The notes: generated from the letters alone by a model not told the origin. A DNA stretch of 64,000 bases from an uncultured Eggerthella sp. (GCA_958431815.1 CAUASB010000002.1:138007-202006), one strand, 5' to 3'. Shown: positions 25,433 to 38,914, numbered from the stretch's first letter. A program made the numbers and translations.

Positions 25433-28400
25433 CTACTCTTCGTCAGACTTCTTTTCCTGATCGGCGTCCGTGGTGTGCAGACCCAGATCGTTGGAACCCA
25501 GAAGGGCATCAAGCTCTTCAAGGTTGCGCTGGTAAGAGCGCGGAGGCAGAGCCTCACCCAGCATGTCCTCGCCTTCAGTGTTGAAGGTTGCGGGCTGGTC
25601 GCCACCGATGAGCACGGTGTCGTCAGGAGAGAACACCATGTCAAGAAGCTGGCTCATGTCGTCACGCGATGCAGACAAGTCATCTTCGATCACATGGGAC
25701 AGGCCGTGCTTTTCCAGGCCTTCCTTCAGCTCTTCGATAGCCTTGGTGCCAATGCCCTCGATGCGCAGCAGGTCGTCTTCGGTGTGACCCACCAGGTCGG
25801 CCACCGTTTCGATGCCAGCCTCGGAGAACTTGTTAGCCCAACGCTGCGAAACGCCCAGGTCGTCGTAGATGTACAGACGAGCATCTTCATCGGAGAGCTT
25901 GCTGCCGCGGTAACCCGACGTGATGGAAGCAAAGTAGCTTGCATAGTCGGAACCGGAGCCAAGGTAGCCATCGCCATCAAGCGACCAATCCTGCGGCTGA
26001 GGCAAAAGCTCTTCAATTTCGCGAAGCGCCTCAGGGGCGGAATCGGGCAGACGGTCGGAGTCAACCTTGTCAACCGGAACGCCACGGTAGGTAAGGCCCA
26101 CGTCGTGATAACGCTTAAGGCCGGTACCAGCCGGAATAGGCTTACCGATGATAACGTTTTCCTTCAGGCCCTGCAGGGTATCGACCTTGCCCTCGATTGC
26201 AGCATCGGTAAGAACCTTGGTGGTTTCCTGGAACGATGCAGCGGACAGGAACGAATCGGTTGCCAGCGAAGCCTTGGTGATGCCCAGCAGCAAAGGCTGA
26301 CCCACCGGAGGATTCTTGCCTTCCAGAACCAGAGCGTTAGCCGTGTCCTCGAACTCGAAGCGGTTGACCTGACGGCCCGGCAGGTAGTCGGAATCGCCAG
26401 GATCAAGGACAGCAACCTTACGCAGCATCTGACGGGCAATAACCTCGATGTGCTTGTCGTTGATGTCTACGCCCTGGGACACGTACACGTCCTGAACCTG
26501 AGCAACGATGTAGCGAAGCGTGGTGTTCGGGTCGGTAAGGCGAAGCAGGTCGTGGGGGTTTACGGAGCCCTTGGTGAGCTGCTGGCCAACCTCTACCTCA
26601 CACCCGTCGGTAACGCCCGGCAAGAGCGTTGCACGAGCAGATACCACGTACTCGCGGATGTTGCCTTCCTGATCGTGAACGGTCAGGGTCTTGTTCTGCT
26701 TGTCGGCAGTTACCTGCAAGGTACCGGAGATTTCCGCAAGAACAGCCTGGCCCTTAGGCTTGCGAGCCTCGAAAAGCTCGGTAACACGAGGCAGACCGTG
26801 CGTAATGTCTTCACCTGCAACACCGCCGGCGTGGAAGGTACGCATCGTAAGCTGCGTACCAGGCTCGCCAATGGACTGAGCCGCGATAATGCCGACTGCC
26901 GTGCCGATGTTGACCGGACGAGCGGTGGCAAGGTCCCAACCGTAGCACTTCTGGCAAACGCCGTGCTCTGCATGGCAGGTCATAACCGTGCGGATGTTGA
27001 TGGTGTCGATACCGGCAGCATCCATCGCAGCAACCTGATCCATCGAGCTGATGAAGTCGCCAGCTGCAACGATCGTGTTGCCCTCGGCGTCCTGAACGTC
27101 TTCCAGAACGCAGCGGCCTACCAGGTTCTCGTCGAGCTCGCCCTTGTCGTTGTGGATCGGGTAGGGAACGCCATCGGACGTACCGCAGTCGATCTCGCGA
27201 ACGATAACGTCCTGAGCAACGTCAACCAGACGACGGGTAAGGTAACCGGAGTCAGCGGTACGCAGTGCAGTGTCGGCCATGCCCTTTCGAGTGCCGTGCG
27301 TGGAAATGAAGTATTCCAGAACGGAAAGGCCCTCACGGAAGTTCGACTTAACCGGAATATCGATCGTGCCGCCCTTGGTGTCTGCCATCAGGCCACGCAT
27401 ACCAGCAAGCTGACGAATCTGCTTGATGTTACCTCGAGCACCGGAGTCGGCCATCATGAAGATCGGGTTGAACTTGTCGAAGTTGGCTGCCATGGCATCG
27501 CCGACTTCTTCGTTCGCCTCGGTCCAGATGTCGACTACCTGCTTGTGACGCTCTTCAGCGCTCATCAGGCCCATCTCGTAGTCTTCCTCGATGGCGGCAA
27601 CCTTGTTGTCGGCATCGGCCAGGATCTCGCCCTTGGCAGGAGGTACCGTTGCGTCGTAAACGGAAACGGTGATGCCTGCGATAGTGGCGTAATGGAAGCC
27701 GGTGTCCTTCAAGCCGTCAAGGATAGGCTCAACCTCGGAAAGGGTGTAGCGGTTGCAAACATCCTCTACGATGCGGCCGATTTCCTTCTTGTTCATCTGG
27801 TAGTTCAGGAACGGGTAATCGTCCGGGAACACGTTGTTGAAGATGATGCGGCCAATGGTGGTCTGCAGGCGCGTGCCGGCCTTGTGCTCTTCGAAGGTGC
27901 CGAACGAGGTTGCAACCTGGGTGTCCTTGGTAAGGCGAACCCAGATCTTGGCCTGCAGGTCAACTTCAGCGCGAGCATCGTAGGCGTTGCGTGCGTCAGC
28001 AAAATCGATGAAGGCACGACCCTCGCCGGGGAAGCCATCGCGGGCAGCGGTGAGGTAGTACATGCCGATGATCATATCCTGAGTAGGAACGGTCAGCGGA
28101 CGGCCATGAGCAGGCGACTTGATGTTGTTCGCGGACAGCATCAGCACGCGAGCCTCGGCCTGAGCCTCGGCGCCCAGCGGCAGATGGACTGCCATCTGGT
28201 CACCGTCGAAGTCAGCGTTGAATGCGGTGCATACCAACGGGTGCAGCTTGATTGCCTTGCCTTCTACCAGTACCGGCTCGAATGCCTGAATGCCCAAGCG
28301 GTGCAGCGTAGGTGCGCGGTTCAGCAGCACAGGATGCTCGACGATAACCTCTTCCAGAACGTCCCATACATAGCTTGCGCCACGGTCTACCGCACGCTTT

Positions 28401-29824
28401 GCCGCCTTGATGTTAGCAGCATACTCGAGCTCTACCAGGCGCTTCATTACGAAGGGCTTGAACAGTTCGAGTGCCATCTGCTGAGGCAGGCCGCACTGAT
28501 GCAGCTTCAGGCTAGGACCGACGACGATTACGGAACGGCCGGAGTAGTCAACGCGCTTGCCCAGCAGGTTCTGACGGAAGCGGCCCTGCTTGCCCTTCAG
28601 CATGTCGGAGAGCGACTTCAGCGGACGGTTGCCAGGACCCGTTACCGGACGGCCGCGACGACCGTTGTCGAACAGGGAGTCAACGGCTTCCTGAAGCATA
28701 CGCTTCTCGTTGTTGACGATGATCTCAGGAGCACCCAGGTCGAGCAGACGCTTCAAGCGGTTGTTACGGTTGATGACGCGACGATACAGATCGTTCAGGT
28801 CGGACGTTGCGAAACGGCCGCCGTCGAGCTGAACCATAGGACGAAGATCCGGCGGGATAACCGGGATTACATCCAGGATCATGTCGGAAGGCTTGTTGGA
28901 GGAATGAAGGAAGGAGTCCACAACCTTCAGACGCTTAATAGCCTTGGTGCGCTTCTGGCCCTTGCCCGTGGCAACGGTTTCGGTGAGCTCTTCAGCCGTA
29001 GCAGCCAGATCGATGCTGTCCAGCAGGTCGCGGATAGCCTCAGCACCCATGCCACCCTTGAAGTAGTCGGAGTAGTTCAGGCGCATCTCACGATACAGAG
29101 CCTCGTCGGATACGAGCTGCTTGGGCTCGATCTTCAGGAAGGCCTCCAGAGCCTCGGAACGCAGGGTCTTGCGCTCGTTGAACTCCTCGTAGATGTCGGC
29201 GATCTCTTCTTCAACCTCTTCGGGCGTCATGCGCTCGTCTTCGTCGATGTCGTCGACGAATTCGTCCTCTTCGGGAACGTAGTCAACGGACAGACGGCGC
29301 GTAGCCTCGATAAGGCGATCGCGCTCGGCGTCCAATTCTTCCAAGTCTGCGGAAAGCTCGTCACGCAGCTCTTCTACGTCCTCGTCGCGTGCTTCCTTGT
29401 CAACCTCGGTGATGATGGAAGATGCGAAGTAGAGAACCTTCTCAAGCTCCTTCGGCGGAATGTCGAGCAGGTAGCCCAGACGCGAAGGGGAACCCTTGAA
29501 ATACCAGATATGGCTTACCGGAGCAGCGAGCTCGATGTGGCCCATGCGCTCACGGCGAACCTTGGAGCGCGTAACCTCAACACCGCAGCGTTCGCAGACG
29601 ATGCCCTTGAAGCGAATGCGCTTGTACTTACCGCAGGCGCACTCCCAGTCCTTCGTGGGGCCGAAGATCTTCTCGCAGAACAAGCCGTCCTTTTCGGGCT
29701 TGAGCGTACGGTAGTTAATGGTTTCGGGCTTCTTTACTTCGCCGCGAGACCAACCACGAATATCTTCAGCGCTTGCAAGAGAGATGCGGATGGCGTCGAA
29801 ATTGTTAACGTCAAATTCGCTCAT
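25433..29824 (-). CDS. rpoC: RNA polymerase beta' subunit, with an unusual C-terminal domain
   Basis: The product has 1,463 residues. The N-terminal zinc site CACGKYKRIRFKGIVCERCG, the catalytic NADFDGDQMAVHLPL and the second zinc site (CHAEHGVCQKC) are intact. After the normal end of beta' (IIGKPIPAGTGLKRY) there are about 200 extra residues. Within them, residues about 1320-1382 (SQRWANKFSEAGIETVADLV, then LLRIEGIGTKAIEELKEGLE) resemble the helix-hairpin-helix C-terminal domain of the alpha subunit. The tail after that is acidic. It follows rpoB with no gap; its site GGAGAACTAA lies in the end of rpoB. Confidence 0.98.
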   Translation of the reverse strand: MSEFDVNNFDAIRISLASAEDIRGWSRGEVKKPETINYRTLKPEKDGLFCEKIFGPTKDWECACGKYKRIRFKGIVCERCGVEVTRSKVRRERMGHIELAAPVSHIWYFKGSPSRLGYLLDIPPKELEKVLYFASSIITEVDKEARDEDVEELRDELSADLEELDAERDRLIEATRRLSVDYVPEEDEFVDDIDEDERMTPEEVEEEIADIYEEFNERKTLRSEALEAFLKIEPKQLVSDEALYREMRLNYSDYFKGGMGAEAIRDLLDSIDLAATAEELTETVATGKGQKRTKAIKRLKVVDSFLHSSNKPSDMILDVIPVIPPDLRPMVQLDGGRFATSDLNDLYRRVINRNNRLKRLLDLGAPEIIVNNEKRMLQEAVDSLFDNGRRGRPVTGPGNRPLKSLSDMLKGKQGRFRQNLLGKRVDYSGRSVIVVGPSLKLHQCGLPQQMALELFKPFVMKRLVELEYAANIKAAKRAVDRGASYVWDVLEEVIVEHPVLLNRAPTLHRLGIQAFEPVLVEGKAIKLHPLVCTAFNADFDGDQMAVHLPLGAEAQAEARVLMLSANNIKSPAHGRPLTVPTQDMIIGMYYLTAARDGFPGEGRAFIDFADARNAYDARAEVDLQAKIWVRLTKDTQVATSFGTFEEHKAGTRLQTTIGRIIFNNVFPDDYPFLNYQMNKKEIGRIVEDVCNRYTLSEVEPILDGLKDTGFHYATIAGITVSVYDATVPPAKGEILADADNKVAAIEEDYEMGLMSAEERHKQVVDIWTEANEEVGDAMAANFDKFNPIFMMADSGARGNIKQIRQLAGMRGLMADTKGGTIDIPVKSNFREGLSVLEYFISTHGTRKGMADTALRTADSGYLTRRLVDVAQDVIVREIDCGTSDGVPYPIHNDKGELDENLVGRCVLEDVQDAEGNTIVAAGDFISSMDQVAAMDAAGIDTINIRTVMTCHAEHGVCQKCYGWDLATARPVNIGTAVGIIAAQSIGEPGTQLTMRTFHAGGVAGEDITHGLPRVTELFEARKPKGQAVLAEISGTLQVTADKQNKTLTVHDQEGNIREYVVSARATLLPGVTDGCEVEVGQQLTKGSVNPHDLLRLTDPNTTLRYIVAQVQDVYVSQGVDINDKHIEVIARQMLRKVAVLDPGDSDYLPGRQVNRFEFEDTANALVLEGKNPPVGQPLLLGITKASLATDSFLSAASFQETTKVLTDAAIEGKVDTLQGLKENVIIGKPIPAGTGLKRYHDVGLTYRGVPVDKVDSDRLPDSAPEALREIEELLPQPQDWSLDGDGYLGSGSDYASYFASITSGYRGSKLSDEDARLYIYDDLGVSQRWANKFSEAGIETVADLVGHTEDDLLRIEGIGTKAIEELKEGLEKHGLSHVIEDDLSASRDDMSQLLDMVFSPDDTVLIGGDQPATFNTEGEDMLGEALPPRSYQRNLEELDALLGSNDLGLHTTDADQEKKSDEE

Positions 29825-33340
<3,516 letters not shown>

Positions 33341-33395
33341 GAGTCATTTCCTCCTTCGTTGCAACCGGTTGTTTTGCAAAAAGACACAATTTAAT

Positions 33396-33424
33396 AAAAT
33401 ACTTCGAACACTATGCACCGTCAA
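33396..33424 (-). promoter_or_regulatory. rpoBC promoter
   Basis: On the minus strand TTGACG (33424-33419) and TATTTT (33401-33396) are exactly 17 bases apart, giving a start near 33389 and a leader of about 50 bases. The rest of the 33425-33645 gap shows no gene. Confidence 0.8.
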
Positions 33425-33645
33425 GGAAAAATTTCTTCAAGTATGTTTTACCTATGAAGTTTTGAAAACTTTTTGCAGATTCGGTCCGACAAAAGCAGAA
33501 CAGGTCAACGGACATGATATGGCGCCCTGGCTGGAACGAACGTTGCGACAACCCCTGGCGAGCGCTCAAAAAATAGCCGTCCGAAAATGACAGCACCCGC
33601 CCCTCCCGCCTTCTTACTCGCATGCATCCAAGCACGCATAAAAAA

Positions 33646-33671
33646 AAAGAACCGCCTGAAGGCGGTTCTTT
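33646..33671 (-). terminator. Terminator of the secDF-DUF1292 operon
   Basis: AAAGAACCGCC and GGCGGTTCTTT form an 11-pair stem around TGAA/TTCA; an A/T-rich run follows on the minus strand (TTTTTTTTATG). Confidence 0.94.
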
Positions 33672-33687
33672 TTCTCTTTAAGCAGCA

Positions 33688-34008
33688 TTACTGGAAATCG
33701 TAAAGATCCTTCGTTGCCACCTTGAAGTCCTCGTATACCTCGGCGGCGATGGCATCGTCTAAAACAAGCTCGAAGGCAGCAGGTTGACCCTCTTCGTCGA
33801 GCTCGGTAACTTCCAGAATGGTTACCTCACCCGAGCCGCCGGCCTCTTCCCCATCGCCGATGGCGTAGAAGAAACCGTAGCGACGGCCCTCGTGAATGAT
33901 GAGCCCCAAGAACTCAAGGTTCACCGTGTCGCCCGATTCGTCTTGGAACGTGAAAACGGTGCCCTCTTCAACGGGCGGGGCGAAGTTGGGTGCGCTTCCT
34001 TCTCTCAT
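33688..34008 (-). CDS. DUF1292 family protein
   Basis: The product has 106 residues and is acidic. VFTFQDESGDTVNLEFLGLI and YGFFYAIGDGEEAGGSGEVT, ending VTELDEEGQ, match the short strand-rich DUF1292 family seen in Gram-positive bacteria; the function is unknown. The start ATG overlaps the secDF stop (TAATG), so it is made from the secDF transcript. No signal or membrane segment is seen. Confidence 0.8.
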   Translation of the reverse strand: MREGSAPNFAPPVEEGTVFTFQDESGDTVNLEFLGLIIHEGRRYGFFYAIGDGEEAGGSGEVTILEVTELDEEGQPAAFELVLDDAIAAEVYEDFKVATKDLYDFQ

Positions 34009-36794
34009 TATTTCTTCCTCCTGTAACGGATCGGCTCGGAATTGCTAGCCTTCTTGGCTTTCTTCTTCTTGGCGTTGGCCTTCTTCGCTTCCTCGCCAGC
34101 AGGCGCATCAGCGGAGGCGGCAACCGCAACGGGCTGCTCGGCTACTGCACCGGCAGGCAGAACCGGAGTGGAAGCAAAGGTGAAGCGGGTGATGTCGGTG
34201 CCGTACTTCTTAACCAGCTTGGCATTCTTTTCCTCGCGCGACTTCCACATGGCGAACAGAGGCGTAGCCACTGCGATGGAAGAGTACGAACCAGCGATAA
34301 GGCCAACCGACATGGCGAAGGCGAAGTCCTTCAACGTTTCACCACCGAACAGCAGCATGCCCAGAACCGGAACAAACGAAGTGAGCGTGGTGTTGACCGA
34401 GCGGATGAACACCTGGTTCAGCGAATGGTTCGCCATCGACATGAAGGTGCACTTGACGTCGGAGTCCTTCATGTTGTCGTTGATGCGGTGGAACACTACC
34501 ACGGTGTCGTAGAGCGAGTAGCCCAAAATGGTGAGCAACGCCGCCACCGTATTAGGCGTAACCTCGCGTCCGACCAAGGCATAAACGCCCACCACGATGA
34601 TGAGGTCGTGGAGCAGGGCCACAACCGCCATGATGCCCATCTTGTACTCGAAGCGAATAGCAATGTAGGCAATGATCAACAGCAGTGAAACCACGAATGC
34701 GATGAGCGACGACCGAATAACGCTCTGACCCCAGTCAGGTCCAACCGTATTCACCTCGTAGCTGTTGGTGCTCAGGTTCAGCTCGCTTGCCACCTTGGTT
34801 GCCGTAGCGGCAGCAGTTTCAGCCGAAGTGGTGGTAGTGCGTACCAGGAAGCCCTCGGAGCCATCGGAGTTGGTGGTCTGAACAACCGCGTCGGGCTCGC
34901 CGGCGTCAGCGAAGGCAGCGCGCATATCCTCGATGGACGTATCGCCCGTGCCGTGGAAGGTGATCGAGGTGCCGCCCACGAATTCGATGCCGAACTGCAG
35001 GCCCTTGGCGCCCACAACCACAAACGACAGGACAACCAGCACCGCAGAAAGCGTGAGGAACACCTTGCGAACGCCCAGGAAGTTGATGTCGCGTTTGATG
35101 AAGCGGCCCTTCAACTCGTCGATCGTCTTATGGGCGATGGACTTCTTTTCCTCGGCCGCCTCAGCAGAAGGATGGGCAACCGTGCCCGTCTGCTCGGCGC
35201 GCAAGTCGGCGTACACCGGTGCGGCTTCCTGGCAATCGCGGATGCCCCAGAAGCCGGGGTGCTTGGCAATGACATGCGGAGCAAGCAGGCGAATAAGCGG
35301 AGCCTTCAGCAACAGCATCATCACGATGTCGCAGGCAATGCCCAGGGCAAGCGTAAGGCCGAAGCCCTTAACGCTTGCCGAAGCCAGGAAGAACAGGGTA
35401 AGGGCCGAAACCAGCGAAACCAAGTCGGCGTCGATGGAGGTTTCGATGCCGTGGCGAACACCGGTGATGGAAGCCGCGCGGACGCTTCTGCCCATGCGGA
35501 TTTCCTCGCGGAAGCGTTCCAATACCAGAATGGAAGAGTCGGCTGCCATGCCGATGGTAAGCACGATGCCGGCGATGCCCGCCAAAGAAAGCGAGAACAA
35601 ACCGAACGCCGAAAGCGTTGCCAAGAGACCCAAGTACAAAACGGCGAACACGCCCATAGCAGCTGCCGTGAGCAGGCCCAGGCCACGGTAGAAGCACAGC
35701 AGGTACAGCATAACCAGCGCAAGGCCCAGGATTGCTACGATCAGGCCGCTAGTAAGCGCATCCTGACCAAGCGTAGGTCCTACGACCTGGCTCTGCTCGT
35801 ACTGGAAGCTAACCGGCAAGGAACCGCTTTCCAGCACCGTCTGCAGCGACTGCGCTTCCTCAAGCGTGTAGTTGCCGGTAATGGAAACCTGACCGCCGGT
35901 GATCTCAGACTGAACCGCCGGCGCAGACTGAATCTGGCCGTCGAGGATGATAACGATCTGGCCGTTCGTGGGAGCCAGGTCGCGCGTTGCATCGGCGAAG
36001 GCCTGCGTGCCGGCGGAATCGAGCGAAATGTTCACGGCGTAGTACTGGCTGGTCTCGGATGCCTTGTCAACCGTGACACGGGTGATGTTCTCACCCGTGA
36101 TAAGGGGCGTATAGGTACCCGGATCCACGCTGCGGTAGGTGGTTTTACCCGTCTTGAAGGAATTGCCGAAGTCGTCCTTCACCGTGCTCTGCTGCATGTA
36201 CGTGCCGTTTTTGATGGCCGCCTGGTCGTCGGAGTCGGTAAACGAATCGGCACGGGCGAATTCCAGCTTGCCCGTCTTGCCAATGGTGGAAAGTGCCTTT
36301 TCCGGGTCGGAAAGGCCGGGGATCTGAACCAGGATCTGGTCGTTGCCCTGAACCTGCACCGTTGCCTCGGATGCGCCCAAGGCGTTAACGCGCGACTCGA
36401 TGATGGCGCGGGACTTCTCCATGTCTTCCTTGGTGATGTCCTGGCCATCAGTGCTCTGCGCGGAAAGAACTACCGAAAGGCCGCCCTGAATGTCGAGGCC
36501 CTGGTTGATCTTCTCGTTCGGAGGCGTGAACATGAACACCGAGCCAATCACCAAAAGCGTGGCAACGATAAGCAACCACACGTTGCGGCGATTCTTGTTG
36601 CCGCCCGTGCGCTTGTTGCGCTCTTTCTGGCGCTTGGCGTTCTTCTTCTCTGCTTCCTTAGCGCGGGTCTTGCGGCGCTTTTCGCGCTCCTTTGCCCGTT
36701 TCTTCTCCTCGGCGGTGAGCTTCTTCTTTTCCTGAGAAGTTGCCGTGGCTTCTTTTTCCTCGTCCAATGCTTCTTCCTTGGGTTGGTCGGCCAT
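34008..36794 (-). CDS. secDF: SecDF, fused protein-export accessory membrane protein
   Basis: The product has 928 residues. SecD and SecF are one chain of 12 predicted membrane segments. SecD part: INQGLDIQGGLSVVLSAQ, a large external domain, then GIVLTIGMAADSSILVLERF. SecF part (from about residue 575): GLQFGIEFVGGTSITF and LTILGYSLYDTVVVFHRIND. It uses the proton gradient to help release translocated proteins on the outer side of SecYEG. The N-terminal 70 residues are almost entirely Lys/Arg/Glu and cytoplasmic; the C-terminus is Ala/Lys-rich. yajC, usually beside secD, is absent here. Confidence 0.96.
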   Translation of the reverse strand: MADQPKEEALDEEKEATATSQEKKKLTAEEKKRAKEREKRRKTRAKEAEKKNAKRQKERNKRTGGNKNRRNVWLLIVATLLVIGSVFMFTPPNEKINQGLDIQGGLSVVLSAQSTDGQDITKEDMEKSRAIIESRVNALGASEATVQVQGNDQILVQIPGLSDPEKALSTIGKTGKLEFARADSFTDSDDQAAIKNGTYMQQSTVKDDFGNSFKTGKTTYRSVDPGTYTPLITGENITRVTVDKASETSQYYAVNISLDSAGTQAFADATRDLAPTNGQIVIILDGQIQSAPAVQSEITGGQVSITGNYTLEEAQSLQTVLESGSLPVSFQYEQSQVVGPTLGQDALTSGLIVAILGLALVMLYLLCFYRGLGLLTAAAMGVFAVLYLGLLATLSAFGLFSLSLAGIAGIVLTIGMAADSSILVLERFREEIRMGRSVRAASITGVRHGIETSIDADLVSLVSALTLFFLASASVKGFGLTLALGIACDIVMMLLLKAPLIRLLAPHVIAKHPGFWGIRDCQEAAPVYADLRAEQTGTVAHPSAEAAEEKKSIAHKTIDELKGRFIKRDINFLGVRKVFLTLSAVLVVLSFVVVGAKGLQFGIEFVGGTSITFHGTGDTSIEDMRAAFADAGEPDAVVQTTNSDGSEGFLVRTTTTSAETAAATATKVASELNLSTNSYEVNTVGPDWGQSVIRSSLIAFVVSLLLIIAYIAIRFEYKMGIMAVVALLHDLIIVVGVYALVGREVTPNTVAALLTILGYSLYDTVVVFHRINDNMKDSDVKCTFMSMANHSLNQVFIRSVNTTLTSFVPVLGMLLFGGETLKDFAFAMSVGLIAGSYSSIAVATPLFAMWKSREEKNAKLVKKYGTDITRFTFASTPVLPAGAVAEQPVAVAASADAPAGEEAKKANAKKKKAKKASNSEPIRYRRKK

Positions 36795-36822
36795 AGTATT
36801 CCTTCTGATTACCTACTGAACA

Positions 36823-36876
36823 GCACGTTAACGTGCATGTGCGTATCGGAACTATGATAGCGGCGCACACGTTAAC
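36823..36876. promoter_or_regulatory. GTTAAC palindrome and partial second copy upstream of secDF
   Basis: GCACGTTAACGTGC at 36823-36836 is a perfect 14-bp palindrome 29 bases before the secDF start; CACGTTAAC recurs at 36868-36876, 44 bases away. The position suggests an operator, but no regulator is known and the promoter is not clear. Confidence 0.35.
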
Positions 36877-37000
36877 CTGATGTTATTTCTTCAAATTAGC
36901 TACTTTACTGCACAAAAGCACACGCCGAAAGGGAAACGGCGCGCGTTGCGCAACCTGCCGCAAGGAAACGCAACAGCCCCGTTTTCCGCCCAGCAAGCAA

Positions 37001-37024
37001 AAACCGCCCCTTTCGAGGCGGTTT
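37001..37024 (-). terminator. Terminator of tgt
   Basis: AAACCGCC and GGCGGTTT form eight pairs around eight bases and are followed by T-rich sequence on the minus strand, 13 bases after the tgt stop. Confidence 0.9.
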
Positions 37025-37037
37025 CGACAAAGCCTAT

Positions 37038-38183
37038 TTAATAGTCCTTCGCAGCCGGTGAGTTCATCCAATCCTGATAGAACTCTTCGTAGGCGCCGGC
37101 AAGAATCGCCTCGCGCGCACGGTCCATCAGATGCAGCAGGAAATACAGGTTGTGGATGCTCAAAAGCACGCTACCCAGCATTTCGTTTTGCTTCACCAGG
37201 TGGCGGATGTAAGAACGGGTGTGCGTCTTGCAGGTGGGGCAATCGCACGTTGCGTCAAGCGGGCCGAAATCATGCTTGTACTTGGCGTTGCGCATGTTCA
37301 TGCGGCCTTGCGAGGAAAACGCTGTGCCCATGCGTGCCGTGCGCGTGGGCAAAACGCAGTCGAACATATCGACGCCTTCATGCACCGCGCGAACCAACGT
37401 CGTGGGATTGCCAACCCCCATCAGGTAACGGGGTTTGTTCTCGGGCAGGGCGCGGGCAACGTCACCCAGCGTTTCGAACATGGTTTCGTGGTCTTCACCC
37501 ACCGAATAACCGCCGATGCCGAAACCAGCAAAGTCTTTATGGCCCGCCGCAACGCTTTCCTGGCCAATCTGCTTCAAGCGAGCAATGGACTCCATGCGCA
37601 GGTCAAGATGCATGCCGCCCTGGCAAATGCCGAACAGCGCCTGGTCTTCGCGGGTGTGCGCCGCAAGGCAACGACGCGCCCAGTTGGCGGAAAGGTCAAC
37701 CGCACGCTGCACGAATTCGCGCGTGGCCGGATACGGCGGGCATTGGTCGAGCTGCATGACGATGTCGGCACCCAGCTTCTGCTGAATGTCCATGTTGTCT
37801 TCGGGCGTCCAACGGATCTTGTCGCCATCGTAGATGGACGTGAACGTCACGCCATCGTCGTCGAGCTTGCGGGTGTCTTCCAGCGAGAAAATCTGAAACC
37901 CGCCGGAATCGGTGAGCATCGGACCGTCGTAGGCGCAGAACTTGTGCAAGCCACCCGCCTCTGCCACCAGGTCGGCACCAGGACGCATAGCCAAGTGATA
38001 CGTGTTGGAAAGCACGATCTGCGCGCCGATTTCCTTCAACGTTTGCGGACGAATGCCCTTAACAGTGGCGCTAGTGCCCACGGGCATGAACAGCGGGGTT
38101 TTAACCGTTCCATGTGCCGTTTCAAACGAGCCGGCACGAGCATGCCCCGACTGCGCCTCAACCGTATATTCAAACAAAGCCAT
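37038..38183 (-). CDS. tgt: tRNA-guanine transglycosylase
   Basis: The product has 381 residues, the family length. It swaps guanine 34 of tRNAs with GUN anticodons for preQ1 (bacterial type), the entry to queuosine. PMLTDSGGFQIFSLED contains the first active-site Asp, GVDMFDCVLPTRTARMG the nucleophile Asp, and CDCPTC plus a later His bind zinc. Its start overlaps the HAD gene stop at 38183. The QueH-QueA fusion that completes the pathway is divergent just beyond the HAD gene. Confidence 0.97.
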   Translation of the reverse strand: MALFEYTVEAQSGHARAGSFETAHGTVKTPLFMPVGTSATVKGIRPQTLKEIGAQIVLSNTYHLAMRPGADLVAEAGGLHKFCAYDGPMLTDSGGFQIFSLEDTRKLDDDGVTFTSIYDGDKIRWTPEDNMDIQQKLGADIVMQLDQCPPYPATREFVQRAVDLSANWARRCLAAHTREDQALFGICQGGMHLDLRMESIARLKQIGQESVAAGHKDFAGFGIGGYSVGEDHETMFETLGDVARALPENKPRYLMGVGNPTTLVRAVHEGVDMFDCVLPTRTARMGTAFSSQGRMNMRNAKYKHDFGPLDATCDCPTCKTHTRSYIRHLVKQNEMLGSVLLSIHNLYFLLHLMDRAREAILAGAYEEFYQDWMNSPAAKDY

Positions 38184-38914
38184 TACTCACACTCCGGAAG
38201 CTCATCGACAAAATGGGCGAAATCGGCAAGCGTGCCGTGCTTTACCGATTCGATGTCGAACCCATCAGGGTCAAGCAGCCAATCGGTTACCAGGTACGCA
38301 TCAAGCCCCACCTTCAAGGCGGCAAGATCTTCGCGGGTGTTGTTGCCCACCATAAGAATCTCTTCGGGCTTCAAGCCGATGGCCTTGACGTTTTCGGCAA
38401 AGTAAGCGCTATGGGGCTTGGTGCTGGTGGAATTGTCGTACGTGGTAATACGGTCAAACGATTCAGCCGGAACATTGGCCCACGCCAAGCGCTTTTCCAC
38501 CGCGATACGCGGGAACAGGGGCATGGTAGTGAGGTACAGCGGGTAGCCCTTTTCCTTCAGCGTTTTCACCACGTAAGCCGCATTCGGGTCGATGTTGGTG
38601 GCCAAGGCGCCAAGGCTGTCGAAGTGCTCGGCATAGTACTCGTCCATGACGCGCTGGTATTCATCGAGCTCGCCGGCGTCCATGCGCGAAGCGAACGTAT
38701 TCCAGAAACGCTCCGAGTTCAAACCACCCGTTTCCGCGATCATGCTCTTCACGCCGGCGTTCAAGGCGCTTATGAACTGCTTGGGCTCGTAGCCGCGCGA
38801 TTGGGCGAAGGCGGCAATGTCGTTGAAATAGTTTTCCAGGAACGTGTCCATGTCGATAGGAAGAAGCGTTCCATCCAAATCGAAGAACACGGCTTTGTAG
38901 CTGCGTTGGGGCAT
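38183..38914 (-). CDS. HAD-superfamily hydrolase
   Basis: The product has 243 residues. Motif I AVFFDLDGTLLPID has the nucleophile Asp, motif II LTTMPLFPRIAVEKR follows, and motif III/IV lies in STKPHSAYFAENVKAIGLKP with ILMVGNNTREDLAAL. It is a cytoplasmic phosphatase-like enzyme; the substrate is unknown. The ATG at 38914 has AAGGA nine bases upstream and is preferred over a TTG 12 codons earlier. It is co-transcribed with tgt. Confidence 0.88.
   Translation of the reverse strand: MPQRSYKAVFFDLDGTLLPIDMDTFLENYFNDIAAFAQSRGYEPKQFISALNAGVKSMIAETGGLNSERFWNTFASRMDAGELDEYQRVMDEYYAEHFDSLGALATNIDPNAAYVVKTLKEKGYPLYLTTMPLFPRIAVEKRLAWANVPAESFDRITTYDNSTSTKPHSAYFAENVKAIGLKPEEILMVGNNTREDLAALKVGLDAYLVTDWLLDPDGFDIESVKHGTLADFAHFVDELPECE

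Noticed and set aside
34953..36857. A 634-codon + frame opposite secDF
   Set aside because: Shadow frame of secDF; the opposite strand encodes a clear SecDF with all motifs.
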